This document shows positions 1 through 7,956 of a stretch of DNA of 13,639 nt, piece after piece. Each line of letters opens with the position of its first letter. Position 1 is the stretch's first letter. This stretch comes from CAZMHL01 sp045605445 (GTDB lineage: Bacteria > Bacillota > Clostridia > RGIG6154). The translations under genes and the position numbers were made by a program. Below the pieces are notes generated by a model. That model made no database searches. It worked only from the letters and a program-made list of their open reading frames with translations, and had not been told where the DNA came from. The DNA is taken from contig JAZUPZ010000023.1 in the NCBI GenBank assembly GCA_045605445.1, positions 1-13,639 of the forward strand. The letters run 5' to 3'.

Positions 1-1779
1 TTTTTCGGAAGATATTCTTGCCACATCGGATACTATATTTTTAAAATGCTCTGTATCCCTTTCTGTCATAGCGCCTGATATAAAGCTCTTGAGTATTCTG
101 TGTACCATAAGGTCAGGGTATCTTCTTATAGGCGAAGTAAAATGACAGTAATTCTTTAGAGCAAGACCGAAATGCCCGCTGTTTTTTTCGGAATATTTCG
201 CCTTCATCATAGAGCGGAGCATCATAGTATTTAAAACCTTTTCCTCGGGCTTGCCTTTTATCTGCTTCAATATTTCATTAAGCATTGAGGAGTAAACCTC
301 TTTTGTCGGCTTCAAGCTGTAGCCCAGCAGGGAAAGAATTTTTCTGAGAGCCTCAAGCTTTTCGCTGTCAGGCTTTTCGTGAACCCTGTAAATAAAAGGA
401 ATTTCGTTCCAGAAGGCGAATTCTGCAACCGTTTCGTTGCACAAAAGCATAAATTCTTCTATTATAAGATTAGCCTTTGTGAATTCACGTTTTACTACGT
501 CTTTTACATTTTTGTTTTCATCGAATATAATTTTTGCCTCGGGAAAATTAAAGTTGATATATCCCCTTTTATCTCTGTTTTTTGTGAGAATTTCAGAAAG
601 CTCATTCATCAAAAGAATATCATTATAAATATCCTTATATTCTTCTATTGTATCTTTGTCTCCCTCAATCATTTTCGTTACATTGGTATAGGTCATTCTG
701 TATTTTGTTTTAATTACGCCGTTAACAATTTTATAATCAACAACCCTACCTTCGGAATTAACTGTCATTATAACAGAAAGAGTAAGCTTTTCGGTGTCCG
801 GCTGAAGAGAACACAAATTATTTGAAAGTGCTTCGGGAAGCATTGGAATAACCCTGTCGGCAAAATAAACGCTTGTTCCTCTGAGACAGGCTTCTTTGTC
901 AATTTCAGAATCTTTCTTTACATAATGACTTACGTCTGCAATGTGAACTCCCAAAATATAACCTTCTTTGGTTTTTTCTATGCTTATGGCATCGTCAAGG
1001 TCTTTGGCATCTTCTCCGTCGATAGTAATTATTGTTTTGTTTCTGAAATCGGTTCTTTCTTTAAAATCGGTTTTATTAAGAGAAAGCTTGTCGGCCTCTT
1101 TGAGAATTTCCTTATTAAAGCCGTATCTTATTTTATTTTCACGGATTACCGACATAACCTCGGCTTCGTTTTCTCCCGCAAAGCCAAGAATTTCTGTAAT
1201 TGTACCGGAGGCATTTTTCTGTTTGCCGGGCCATTTGTCAATTCTTGCAACTACCTTCATTCCGTTTTTCAGCTTATGCTTACCGGTATTTTTTATATAA
1301 ACATCTGTGTTAAGCTTTGAATTATCGGGTACAACAAAAACCGTGTTTCTGTTTATCTGAACCACGCCAACCACATAATGATTATTTCTTTTCAGTATTT
1401 TATAAACATATCCCTCATCTGAAGCTCCCTTGCTTTTCTTTGTAAGCTTTACAATTACCTTGTCAAGATTAAGCGCAGTATTAACCCCGTCGGCAGGAAT
1501 ATATATATCCTCTTTTTTCTCATCGTCGCACTTTAAAAATCCGAAGCCTCTGCCTGTCCCCGTGAAGGTACCGCAAACAAAGTCTGAATTTTTAAAGCAG
1601 ACATATTTACCGTTATCATCCTTGAAAATTTTATATTCGTAACTGAGTTCGTCGAGGCATTTTCCCAGAAGCTCACTCTCCTCTTCAGGAACCTGAAGAA
1701 TTGCAAGAATATCTTTAAATTTCATAGGCCTGTATTCTTGGTCGCACATAAAGGAATATACAAGTTCTTTTTTATCCAT
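1..1779 (-). CDS. rnr: Ribonuclease R (3'-5' exoribonuclease), C-terminus missing at window edge
   Basis: RNase R degrades structured RNA processively from the 3' end in the cytoplasm and works with SmpB/tmRNA in quality control. The frame is open for 593 codons from ATG at 1779 to base 1, with no stop. An AAGGAG site lies 5 nt before the start. Visible order: N-terminal winged-helix-like region (about 1-60); a cold-shock-type OB fold (about 64-115, with GTGRGFGF); a second OB region (about 135-205); then the RNB catalytic domain. The RNB metal-binding aspartates are present as IDGEDAKDLDDA (D254, D260, D262, D263), with the same spacing as in E. coli RNase R. YRVHEKPDSEKL and HFTSPIRRYPDLMVHR are also family signatures. 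Family length is about 700-800 residues, so the end of RNB and the S1 domain lie outside. secG-rnr-smpB is a common Firmicutes order, so smpB is expected just beyond the left edge. Confidence 0.96.
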   Translation of the reverse strand, partial: MDKKELVYSFMCDQEYRPMKFKDILAILQVPEEESELLGKCLDELSYEYKIFKDDNGKYVCFKNSDFVCGTFTGTGRGFGFLKCDDEKKEDIYIPADGVNTALNLDKVIVKLTKKSKGASDEGYVYKILKRNNHYVVGVVQINRNTVFVVPDNSKLNTDVYIKNTGKHKLKNGMKVVARIDKWPGKQKNASGTITEILGFAGENEAEVMSVIRENKIRYGFNKEILKEADKLSLNKTDFKERTDFRNKTIITIDGEDAKDLDDAISIEKTKEGYILGVHIADVSHYVKKDSEIDKEACLRGTSVYFADRVIPMLPEALSNNLCSLQPDTEKLTLSVIMTVNSEGRVVDYKIVNGVIKTKYRMTYTNVTKMIEGDKDTIEEYKDIYNDILLMNELSEILTKNRDKRGYINFNFPEAKIIFDENKNVKDVVKREFTKANLIIEEFMLLCNETVAEFAFWNEIPFIYRVHEKPDSEKLEALRKILSLLGYSLKPTKEVYSSMLNEILKQIKGKPEEKVLNTMMLRSMMKAKYSEKNSGHFGLALKNYCHFTSPIRRYPDLMVHRILKSFISGAMTERDTEHFKNIVSDVARISSEK

Positions 1780-1795
1780 AATTACTCCTTGTTTT

Positions 1796-1816
1796 CCGGG
1801 CTTTAGTTTTCCCCGG
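1796..1816 (-). other. Possible small hairpin in the rnr leader
   Basis: CCGGG (1812-1816) and CCCGG (1796-1800) can pair around an 11-nt A-rich loop, immediately upstream of the rnr ribosome-binding site (1784-1789). The stem has only 5 bp but is all G/C in an AT-rich leader. It has no U-tract, so it is not a terminator. It could affect ribosome access or mRNA stability, but this may be chance. Confidence 0.25.
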
Positions 1817-1829
1817 TTTAAATTTTCAT

Positions 1830-1883
1830 AAAAAAAAGCAGACACTGTTATTTTTCCGTTAATCCGAAAAAATAAATGCCTGC
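1830..1883 (-). terminator. Strong intrinsic terminator after secG
   Basis: On the minus strand GCAGGCAT (1876-1883) pairs with GTGTCTGC (1838-1845). Inside it TTATTTTTTCG pairs with CGGAAAAATAA around loop GATTAA. That gives about 19 bp with a few G-U pairs and a 2-nt bulge. Eight U residues follow directly (1830-1837). The hairpin begins about 15 nt after the secG stop. It lies between secG and rnr, so it should separate or attenuate their expression. Confidence 0.85.
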
Positions 1884-1898
1884 CTGATATTTTTTTGA

Positions 1899-2132
1899 TT
1901 ATTTACTTACAATGAACAACGCCACGGATGAAATAATAAACAAAACTGCAACAACAGAAGTAATCTTTCCAAGAATACCGTCTATTGTACGTCCTTTATT
2001 TTTACCGAAAAATGTTTCTGCGCCGCCTGCAATGCTGCCTGAAAGTCCCTGAGTTTTTCCTGACTGCATTAAAACTATAACAATCAAAATAACGGCTATA
2101 ATAATCTGAACAACTGTCAAAGCTATTTCCAT
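1899..2132 (-). CDS. secG: Preprotein translocase subunit SecG
   Basis: SecG is the small accessory subunit of the SecYEG channel in the cytoplasmic membrane and stimulates SecA-driven export. The 77-residue product is a normal length. It shows two hydrophobic segments (about 3-22 and 56-75) joined by a cytosolic loop. The loop carries the family signature: LMQSGK at 21-26, then GLSGSIAGGAETFFGK (29-44). The start at 2132 is preceded by GGAGGTG at suitable spacing. The gene has its own near-consensus promoter about 25 nt upstream and a long terminator after its stop, so it can be expressed as a single-gene unit. rnr follows downstream, as in many Firmicutes. No anomaly is visible. Confidence 0.95.
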   Translation of the reverse strand: MEIALTVVQIIIAVILIVIVLMQSGKTQGLSGSIAGGAETFFGKNKGRTIDGILGKITSVVAVLFIISSVALFIVSK

Positions 2133-2157
2133 TTATTCACACCTCCATAACAAAGAT

Positions 2158-2186
2158 ATAATATCACAATATGAATTATTTGTCAA
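2158..2186 (-). promoter_or_regulatory. Housekeeping promoter of secG
   Basis: A perfect -35 TTGACA (2181-2186), a 17-nt spacer and -10 TATTAT (2158-2163) stand upstream of secG. A TG one base before the -10 makes it an extended -10. The expected start falls near 2151, giving a leader of about 20 nt that carries the GGAGGTG ribosome-binding site. This is the best promoter match in the window. Confidence 0.85.
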
Positions 2187-2199
2187 ATGTTTTTAACTA

Positions 2200-5100
2200 T
2201 TATTTTTTTAATTTTATATTTTCCGTACCGAAAAGTTCTCCAAGCCCGTTCAGCAGAGAATCGGAAATCTTTACCCAGTTTTCCCTGGTTGCCATTTTTG
2301 TAATCTTTTCCGCCTCGTAATAAAGCATAACAGGAACGTCGCCAGGGTTGGCTCTAAGAATATCAAGCATTTTCCCATAAAGCGTTCTGTCGTCTTTTTT
2401 AAAGCGGATATAGAGTTTTTCCGCCGAAGCATTGTTATCAAGAGAAACAACCTTATCGCAAAGAATAACCGGTGAGCTTTCTCCGCTTATATTTATCTTT
2501 CCGTGAATAAGAACAACCGCTCCCTTTGAAAGGTCTTTTCTGTATTTTTCAAGAACATTTGGAAATGCAAGAATGCTGGTGCTTCCCTTTCTGTCCGAAA
2601 CTTTACCTGTCATCATTTCTTTTCCGGTTTTCGTAATTGTTATTTTACTTTCGTCAATTACTCCGGCTATGATAATACTGCTGCCATCGTCAAACTCAGA
2701 TTCGGGAGTTCCTGCATTTCTGATTTCATAGGTATCAGAATTTGTTCTGGCAGAGTAAATATTAACATAGTTATCAAGAGGATGTCCCGATATATAAAAG
2801 CCGAGAACCTCTTTTTCCATTTCAAGCCTTACAGACAAAGGAAGCTCTTTCTTATTTTTAACCATTGATGAAGGAGAAAAGGCTTTTTCTTCTGCTTCTC
2901 CAAAGAAAGAAATCTGCCCGCTGACCATATTCTTATTTTCATCCTGGCACACGTCAAGGGTTCTTTCATAGGTCTGTAACATATTTATTCTTAATTCTCC
3001 GAGAGAATCGAGGGCTCCGCTTTTTATGAGACATTCAACTGACCTTTTGTTTACCGTTGAATACTTTGTCATTCTTTTGCAGAAATCGTTAAAATCGCTG
3101 AAATTCCCGTTTTCGTTTCTTTCCCTCATAAGGTCGTTAACAAAGGTTCTGCCTACATTTTTAACGGATACAAGTCCTATTCTTACCCCGTTGTTGCTTA
3201 CGGAAAAAACATCGTCACTTCCATTAACATCGGGCTGAAATACCTCAATTCCCATTTTTTTACAGATTTCTATATATTCTGTAATCTTATCGGTATTATC
3301 AATAACGCTGGACAAAAGCGCCGCCATAAAATAAACGGGATAATGGCATTTTAGATATGCCGTTCTGTATGCAACAACTGCATATGCCGCCGCATGAGAT
3401 TTATTAAAAGCGTACTTGGCGAAATCCATCATACGGTCAATTATCTCAACTGCAACGCTTTCTTCTATTCCAAGCTTTATTGCTCCGGGAGCAGTTTCAT
3501 TTCCGTAAAGAAAATCGTTTTTAGCCTTAATCATATCCTTTTCTTTTTTCTTGGACATAGCACGCCTTACCTGGTCAGCCTGACCCATTGAAAAGCCCGC
3601 AAGCTTTCTTACAATTTCCATAACCTGTTCCTGATAAACGATACAACCGTAAGTAACGTTTAATATAGGTTCAAGAAGCGGGTGAAGATAAGTAACCTTA
3701 TCTTTATTATTTTTATTTTCAATGTACATTGGAATAGAGTCCATAGGACCCGGACGGTAAAGGGAAATTCCCGCAGTTACATCTTCAATTGAATGAGGCT
3801 TAAGCTCTCTCATAAACTGCTTCATGCCACGGCTTTCAAGCTGAAACACCCCATCGGTATCGCCATTTCCTATGAGCTTATAAACCTCTTCATCATCAAA
3901 GCCTATATTTTCAATATCAATGTCTTCCCCGGAAAGCCTTATTGCATCTTTTATAACCGTAAGGGTTCTGAGACCCAGAAAGTCCATTTTAAGAAGTCCA
4001 AGCTCCTCGAGGGTTGTCATTGTGAACTGAGTCGAAAGAATGTCGCCGTTTTTATAAAGAGGAACATATTCATAAACAGGCTTATCTGTTATAACAACGC
4101 CTGCCGCATGAGTTGAAGCATGCCTCGGCTTGCCCTCCACTGCCAGAGAGGTATCTATAAGCTTTTTAACCTCTGAATCGCTACTATACAGTTCGGGAAG
4201 CTTTTTGTTTTTTTCAAACGCCTCCTGTATGGTTATCTTAGGATTCTTCGGAACAAGCTTTGTTATTGAATCAACTGAAGAATAGGACATTCCCAGCACT
4301 CTGCCAACGTCTTTTATTGCGCCCTTTGCCGCCATTGTTCCAAAGGTTATAATCTGCGCAACGTGATCCTCTCCGTATTTTTCTGTTACATAATCAATTA
4401 CTTCCTGACGTCGTTCATAGCAGAAGTCCATATCAATATCAGGCATACTTATTCTTTCGATATTCAGAAATCTTTCAAAAATAAGATTGTATTTTATAGG
4501 GTCAATATCAGTTATTTTCAGGCAATAGGAAACAAGGCTTCCTGCCGCAGAGCCTCTTCCGGGACCCACGGGAATATCGTTATCCCTTGCATATTTTATA
4601 ACATCCCAGACAATAAGGAAGTAATCTGTAAAGCCCATTGTGTTTATAACATTAAGCTCATACTCAAGTCTTTCAACTGTTTCCTTATCCGGATTTTCAT
4701 ATCTTTTTTTCAGACCTTCAAAGCAAAGGTCGTTTAAATATTTTGCAGAATCAACGCCCTCGGGCAGGATAAACTTAGGTAAAAATCTGTTGGTAAAACA
4801 GAAATCCATATTACATTTTTCTGCAATTTCTTCCGTGTTAGTTATTGCCTCGGGAAGGGTTCTGAACTTTTCAAGCATTTCCTCTTCGGATTTCAGATAC
4901 ATTTCGTCAGAGCTGAATTTCATTCTTGATTCGCTGTCAAGGGTTGTTCCCGTCTGGATACAGATAAGCACGTCCTGAATATAATTATCGCTTTTTTCTA
5001 TATAGTGAACGTCGTTGGTTGCAACAAGCTTAAGCCCCAGCATCTTTGAAATCTGAATAAGCTTTATATTTACATTTTTCTGTTCGGGAATATTATGGTC

Positions 5101-5625
5101 CTGAAGTTCAAGATAAAAATCTTCCCTGCCGAAAATATCAATATATTCCTTTGCCTTTTCCACCGCTCCGTCAAAATCGTTATTTAGAATAAGTTTCGGG
5201 ATATCTCCCGAAAGGCAGGCGGAAAGGGCAATAAGCCCTTCTGAATACTTTTTAAGATGCTCCATATCAACCCTTGGCTTGTAGTAATACCCGTCGGTAA
5301 AAGCAACCGAAACAAGCTTTATAAGATTCTTATAGCCCGTTTCATTTTTAACAAGAAGCACCAGATGCCCGTATGAGGAATCCTTATCGGCGCTTTTATC
5401 ATAAAGACTTCTTGGCGCTGTATACACCTCGCAACCGATTATAGGCTTGATTCCCTGACTTTTTGCATATTTGTAAAAATCCACCACACCGTACATAACG
5501 CCATGGTCAGTAAGGGCAACGGCTTTCATTCCCATCGCCTTGACCTTGTCAACCAGAGAGGTGATTTTACAAACACCGTCAAGAAGACTGTATTCACTAT
5601 GCACATGAAGATGAACAAATGACAT
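2200..5625 (-). CDS. dnaE: DNA polymerase III alpha subunit (DnaE type)
   Basis: Replicative C-family DNA polymerase; in Firmicutes it usually works beside PolC. The 1141-residue product has the full DnaE layout. The N-terminal PHP domain has an apparently complete metal set: H7, H9, D16, H41, E66, H87, C137, D205, H207. The polymerase core has GPGRGSAAGS (354-363), the catalytic PDIDMDF (D396, D398) and a third Asp in LLKMDFLG (D548). HATHAAG-like (HASTHAAG) and FNKSHAAAYA follow. A helix-hairpin-helix lies about 855-880, a clamp-binding peptide QISFF at 904-908, and an OB fold about 983-1065. The start is set by AGGAGG 7 nt upstream, which overlaps the whiA stop. It is the last gene of the yebC-trmL-rapZ-whiA-dnaE run. 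I see no terminator between its stop and the secG promoter. The complete PHP site suggests it could bind metals and possibly proofread, which is inference. Confidence 0.97.
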   Translation of the reverse strand: MSFVHLHVHSEYSLLDGVCKITSLVDKVKAMGMKAVALTDHGVMYGVVDFYKYAKSQGIKPIIGCEVYTAPRSLYDKSADKDSSYGHLVLLVKNETGYKNLIKLVSVAFTDGYYYKPRVDMEHLKKYSEGLIALSACLSGDIPKLILNNDFDGAVEKAKEYIDIFGREDFYLELQDHNIPEQKNVNIKLIQISKMLGLKLVATNDVHYIEKSDNYIQDVLICIQTGTTLDSESRMKFSSDEMYLKSEEEMLEKFRTLPEAITNTEEIAEKCNMDFCFTNRFLPKFILPEGVDSAKYLNDLCFEGLKKRYENPDKETVERLEYELNVINTMGFTDYFLIVWDVIKYARDNDIPVGPGRGSAAGSLVSYCLKITDIDPIKYNLIFERFLNIERISMPDIDMDFCYERRQEVIDYVTEKYGEDHVAQIITFGTMAAKGAIKDVGRVLGMSYSSVDSITKLVPKNPKITIQEAFEKNKKLPELYSSDSEVKKLIDTSLAVEGKPRHASTHAAGVVITDKPVYEYVPLYKNGDILSTQFTMTTLEELGLLKMDFLGLRTLTVIKDAIRLSGEDIDIENIGFDDEEVYKLIGNGDTDGVFQLESRGMKQFMRELKPHSIEDVTAGISLYRPGPMDSIPMYIENKNNKDKVTYLHPLLEPILNVTYGCIVYQEQVMEIVRKLAGFSMGQADQVRRAMSKKKEKDMIKAKNDFLYGNETAPGAIKLGIEESVAVEIIDRMMDFAKYAFNKSHAAAYAVVAYRTAYLKCHYPVYFMAALLSSVIDNTDKITEYIEICKKMGIEVFQPDVNGSDDVFSVSNNGVRIGLVSVKNVGRTFVNDLMRERNENGNFSDFNDFCKRMTKYSTVNKRSVECLIKSGALDSLGELRINMLQTYERTLDVCQDENKNMVSGQISFFGEAEEKAFSPSSMVKNKKELPLSVRLEMEKEVLGFYISGHPLDNYVNIYSARTNSDTYEIRNAGTPESEFDDGSSIIIAGVIDESKITITKTGKEMMTGKVSDRKGSTSILAFPNVLEKYRKDLSKGAVVLIHGKINISGESSPVILCDKVVSLDNNASAEKLYIRFKKDDRTLYGKMLDILRANPGDVPVMLYYEAEKITKMATRENWVKISDSLLNGLGELFGTENIKLKK

Positions 5626-5632
5626 TAAGGTT

Positions 5633-5638
5633 CCTCCT
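5633..5638 (-). promoter_or_regulatory. Ribosome-binding site of dnaE overlapping the whiA stop codon
   Basis: AGGAGG sits 7 nt before the dnaE ATG. Its first two bases are the last two of the whiA TAG stop. Ribosomes ending on whiA are therefore placed right on the dnaE initiation region, which supports co-translation of the pair and fixes the dnaE start. Confidence 0.85.
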
Positions 5639-6566
5639 AATTAGATTTTAACGACTCTGCTATTCTTTCGATTTTTTTCAGCTTATGGTTTATCCCCGAT
5701 CTGCTTATGGGGGTACTGTACATCTGAGCAAGCTCGGTTAAGGATGCGTGTTTATTTTCAAGTCTTAAAACTGCAAGCTCTCTTAAAGACGGCTCCAGCT
5801 TTTCAAGCCCTATTGTATCTCTTATTTTTTCAATTAAAACTGCCTGCTTTGTTCCCGCATTTATTGCTTTGTCAAGATTCGCATTTTCGCAGTTCATCGT
5901 TCTTGTTATATTATTCACCAGATCTTTATAAATTTTTGCCTGTTGAAATTCCATCATTGCTGTTGTAGCGCCGATAAGCCCCAATATATCGTAAATTCTT
6001 TCCGAGTCCTTCAGGTAAACCACATAATTTGAATTGCGCTGAATTATCTTCGGAAAAATTTCAAAGCTTCCCATTATTTCCTGAAGCTCCCTTGAAAGCT
6101 TTCTGTGATTTGTTGAAATTTCCAGATGATAGCTTGCCTCGGGAGAGGTGCAGGAGCCTGCAATTAAAAAAGCTCCCCGGGTAAACGCCTGACGGCAGCA
6201 TTGCTTTTCAACATATCTTTTTTCCACTCCGAAAGAAACGAAATTTTTCATATCGTGAGAGCTTTTTACAAGAGAAAAATGATGAAGCACATCGGACAGG
6301 GTATTTTCATCGGCAATTTCAACCGTATAGAACTTTTTCTTAAGACCCTGACCTGCAATGCAGCCGGGAGTGTGACCAAACACAGTATTTGTTAAATCCT
6401 GTATTCTTTTGGCAACAGAAAAGGACTCTGTTTTTACACAAAGCCTGTTGTTTCTTATAACTGCACCAAAACAAACAACCCCCAAAAGCTCTGCTGCAAT
6501 GCAGCAGCCGCTGTTCAGAGGCAGATTGCAAATTTCACGTTTAATTACTGATGTAAATGAAGCCAT
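5637..6566 (-). CDS. whiA: WhiA, DNA-binding regulator of division and sporulation genes
   Basis: WhiA couples a degenerate LAGLIDADG homing-endonuclease-like domain to a C-terminal helix-turn-helix. In Streptomyces it controls sporulation septation. In Bacillus it affects division and chromosome segregation. The 309-residue product has the usual length. The core FTRGAFLIAGSCTSPEASYHLEI segment lies at about 128-150 (RGAF, GSCTSPE and YHLE are typical). The C-terminal HTH covers about 261-304, with LRELAVLRLENKHASLTELA followed by SRSGINHKLKKIE. AGGAG lies 7 nt before the ATG. The gene starts 3 nt after rapZ ends and shares its message with dnaE. In many Firmicutes yvcK (glmR) lies between rapZ and whiA; here it does not. 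Confidence 0.96.
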   Translation of the reverse strand: MASFTSVIKREICNLPLNSGCCIAAELLGVVCFGAVIRNNRLCVKTESFSVAKRIQDLTNTVFGHTPGCIAGQGLKKKFYTVEIADENTLSDVLHHFSLVKSSHDMKNFVSFGVEKRYVEKQCCRQAFTRGAFLIAGSCTSPEASYHLEISTNHRKLSRELQEIMGSFEIFPKIIQRNSNYVVYLKDSERIYDILGLIGATTAMMEFQQAKIYKDLVNNITRTMNCENANLDKAINAGTKQAVLIEKIRDTIGLEKLEPSLRELAVLRLENKHASLTELAQMYSTPISRSGINHKLKKIERIAESLKSN

Positions 6567-6569
6567 AAT

Positions 6570-7436
6570 TTATCTCCTGCTATCGTTTTCAAGGTCGCGG
6601 TGATGCTTTATAACTCTTCTTCCGCTTTCCTTGAGCTTATCATACAGTTTTTCCGCCATTGTAACCGAACGGTGCATACCTCCGGTACATCCGATAGCTA
6701 TAACCAACTGAGACTTACCCTCTTCAAGATAATGAGGGATAAGAAAATCAATCATTTCATAAAGCTTCTTCATAAATTCCGCAGTCTGCGGCCATTTATA
6801 AACATATTCCTGAACTCTTTCATCAAGACCTGTATGGTATTTCAACTCATCAATATAAAAAGGGTTAGGCAGGAATCTTACGTCGAAAACCAGGTCAGCA
6901 TCGGCAGGAATTCCGTATTTAAAGCCAAAGGACATAACATCAATTGTTATTCTTTCTCCCCCTCCGCCTCCGATGAAGATATTTATAAGTTCTTCTTTAA
7001 GCTGACTTGTTTTCAGCTTAGAGGTGTCGATTACGTGGGTTGCGTGCTTTCTTAAGGTTGAAAGCATTATTCTCTCCTGCTTTATTCCGTCGATAATTTT
7101 ACCGTCGGGCGAAAGCGGATGTTTTCTTCTTGACTCCTTGTATCTCTTTATTAGAACCTCATCGGAAGCCTCAATAAAGAGAATTTCCGGAACTATGTTT
7201 TTTGCGCTGAGTTCTTCTATAACATCGGGAATCTGTTTGAACATTTCTCCGCCTCGGCTGTCAATAACCAGAGCCGCCTTTTCAATTTTTCCCTTTGAAG
7301 AATAACATATTTCCGCAAATTTAGGTATAAGCACGGGAGGCATATTATCAACACAGTAAAAATCCATATCCTCCAGGCATTTTATTGCCTGTGATTTTCC
7401 CGCTCCTGATATTCCTGTTACTATTACAAGTTTCAT
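6570..7436 (-). CDS. rapZ: RapZ/YvcJ family nucleotide-binding protein
   Basis: P-loop protein that in E. coli is the RNase adaptor controlling glmS mRNA through small RNAs. In Bacillus (YvcJ) it hydrolyses nucleotides and affects competence; its exact job in Clostridia is unclear. The 288 residues show Walker A GISGAGKS (8-15), YCVDNMP (27-33), VIDSRGGEMF (57-66), and the signature SFGFKYGIP (169-177) with DVRFLPNPF (185-193). The C-terminal domain has IGCTGGMHRSV (248-258), whose His/Cys region belongs to the glucosamine-6-phosphate and RNA-binding half of E. coli RapZ. AAGGAGG precedes the ATG by 7 nt. It lies 18 nt after trmL and 3 nt before whiA, so it is clearly in the same operon. Confidence 0.96.
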   Translation of the reverse strand: MKLVIVTGISGAGKSQAIKCLEDMDFYCVDNMPPVLIPKFAEICYSSKGKIEKAALVIDSRGGEMFKQIPDVIEELSAKNIVPEILFIEASDEVLIKRYKESRRKHPLSPDGKIIDGIKQERIMLSTLRKHATHVIDTSKLKTSQLKEELINIFIGGGGGERITIDVMSFGFKYGIPADADLVFDVRFLPNPFYIDELKYHTGLDERVQEYVYKWPQTAEFMKKLYEMIDFLIPHYLEEGKSQLVIAIGCTGGMHRSVTMAEKLYDKLKESGRRVIKHHRDLENDSRR

Positions 7437-7454
7437 TTTATGCCTCCTTATATT

Positions 7455-7955
7455 TTAATTATCCCAGTCAAAATTTCTTAAATTTCCTTCAAGCAGAAGG
7501 TCCGGAAAGCCCCACTGCCTTAAAACCTCATACACACCTATTGCAACCGTATTTGAAAGATTAAGGGACCTTGATTCATTCTGCATAGGAACCCTTACGC
7601 AGGTTTCTTTATTATCGTAAAGAATATTTTCGTCGATTCCCGCATCCTCTCTGCCGAATACAATCCAGCATTTATCCGGATATTTAACCTCACAGTGTGT
7701 TTTTCTGGCTTTTGTAGTATAAAAATACATTTTGCAGTTTCTGTTCTTTTCAAAAAACTCCTGAGTTGAATCATAAAAGGTAAGGTCGAGAAACTGCCAG
7801 TAGTCAAGACCTGCACGTTTCAGCTTTTTGTCATCCCACTGAAAGCCCATTGGCTTAACTATGTGCAATCTTGAATTTGTTGCCGCACAGGTTCTTATTA
7901 TGTTCCCCGTATTCTGGGGAATCTGCGGCTGAAGAAGTACAACATTAAGCTCCAT
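7455..7955 (-). CDS. trmL: tRNA (cytidine/uridine-34 2'-O)-methyltransferase TrmL
   Basis: SPOUT-class enzyme that uses S-adenosylmethionine to methylate the 2'-OH of the wobble base 34 in leucine tRNAs, in the cytoplasm. The 166-residue product (E. coli TrmL has 157) carries family landmarks. These are PQIPQNTGNIIRTCA near the N-terminus (10-24) and KPMGF followed by KLKRAGLDYW (34-53). The knot motifs are VFGREDAGI (98-106) and, at the C-terminal end, NESRSLNLSNTVAIGVYE (125-142). The start follows the yebC stop by one base, and GGAAG inside the yebC end serves as a ribosome-binding site. Other SPOUT enzymes share the fold, but length and the RAGLDYW segment favour TrmL. Confidence 0.93.
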   Translation of the reverse strand: MELNVVLLQPQIPQNTGNIIRTCAATNSRLHIVKPMGFQWDDKKLKRAGLDYWQFLDLTFYDSTQEFFEKNRNCKMYFYTTKARKTHCEVKYPDKCWIVFGREDAGIDENILYDNKETCVRVPMQNESRSLNLSNTVAIGVYEVLRQWGFPDLLLEGNLRNFDWDN

Positions 7956-7956
7956 A

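Noticed and set aside
379..1320. Plus-strand open frames across the rnr region (148 and 131 residues)
   Set aside because: They are antisense to the clear RNase R frame, have low-complexity Phe/Ile-rich products, no ribosome-binding sites and no family resemblance.
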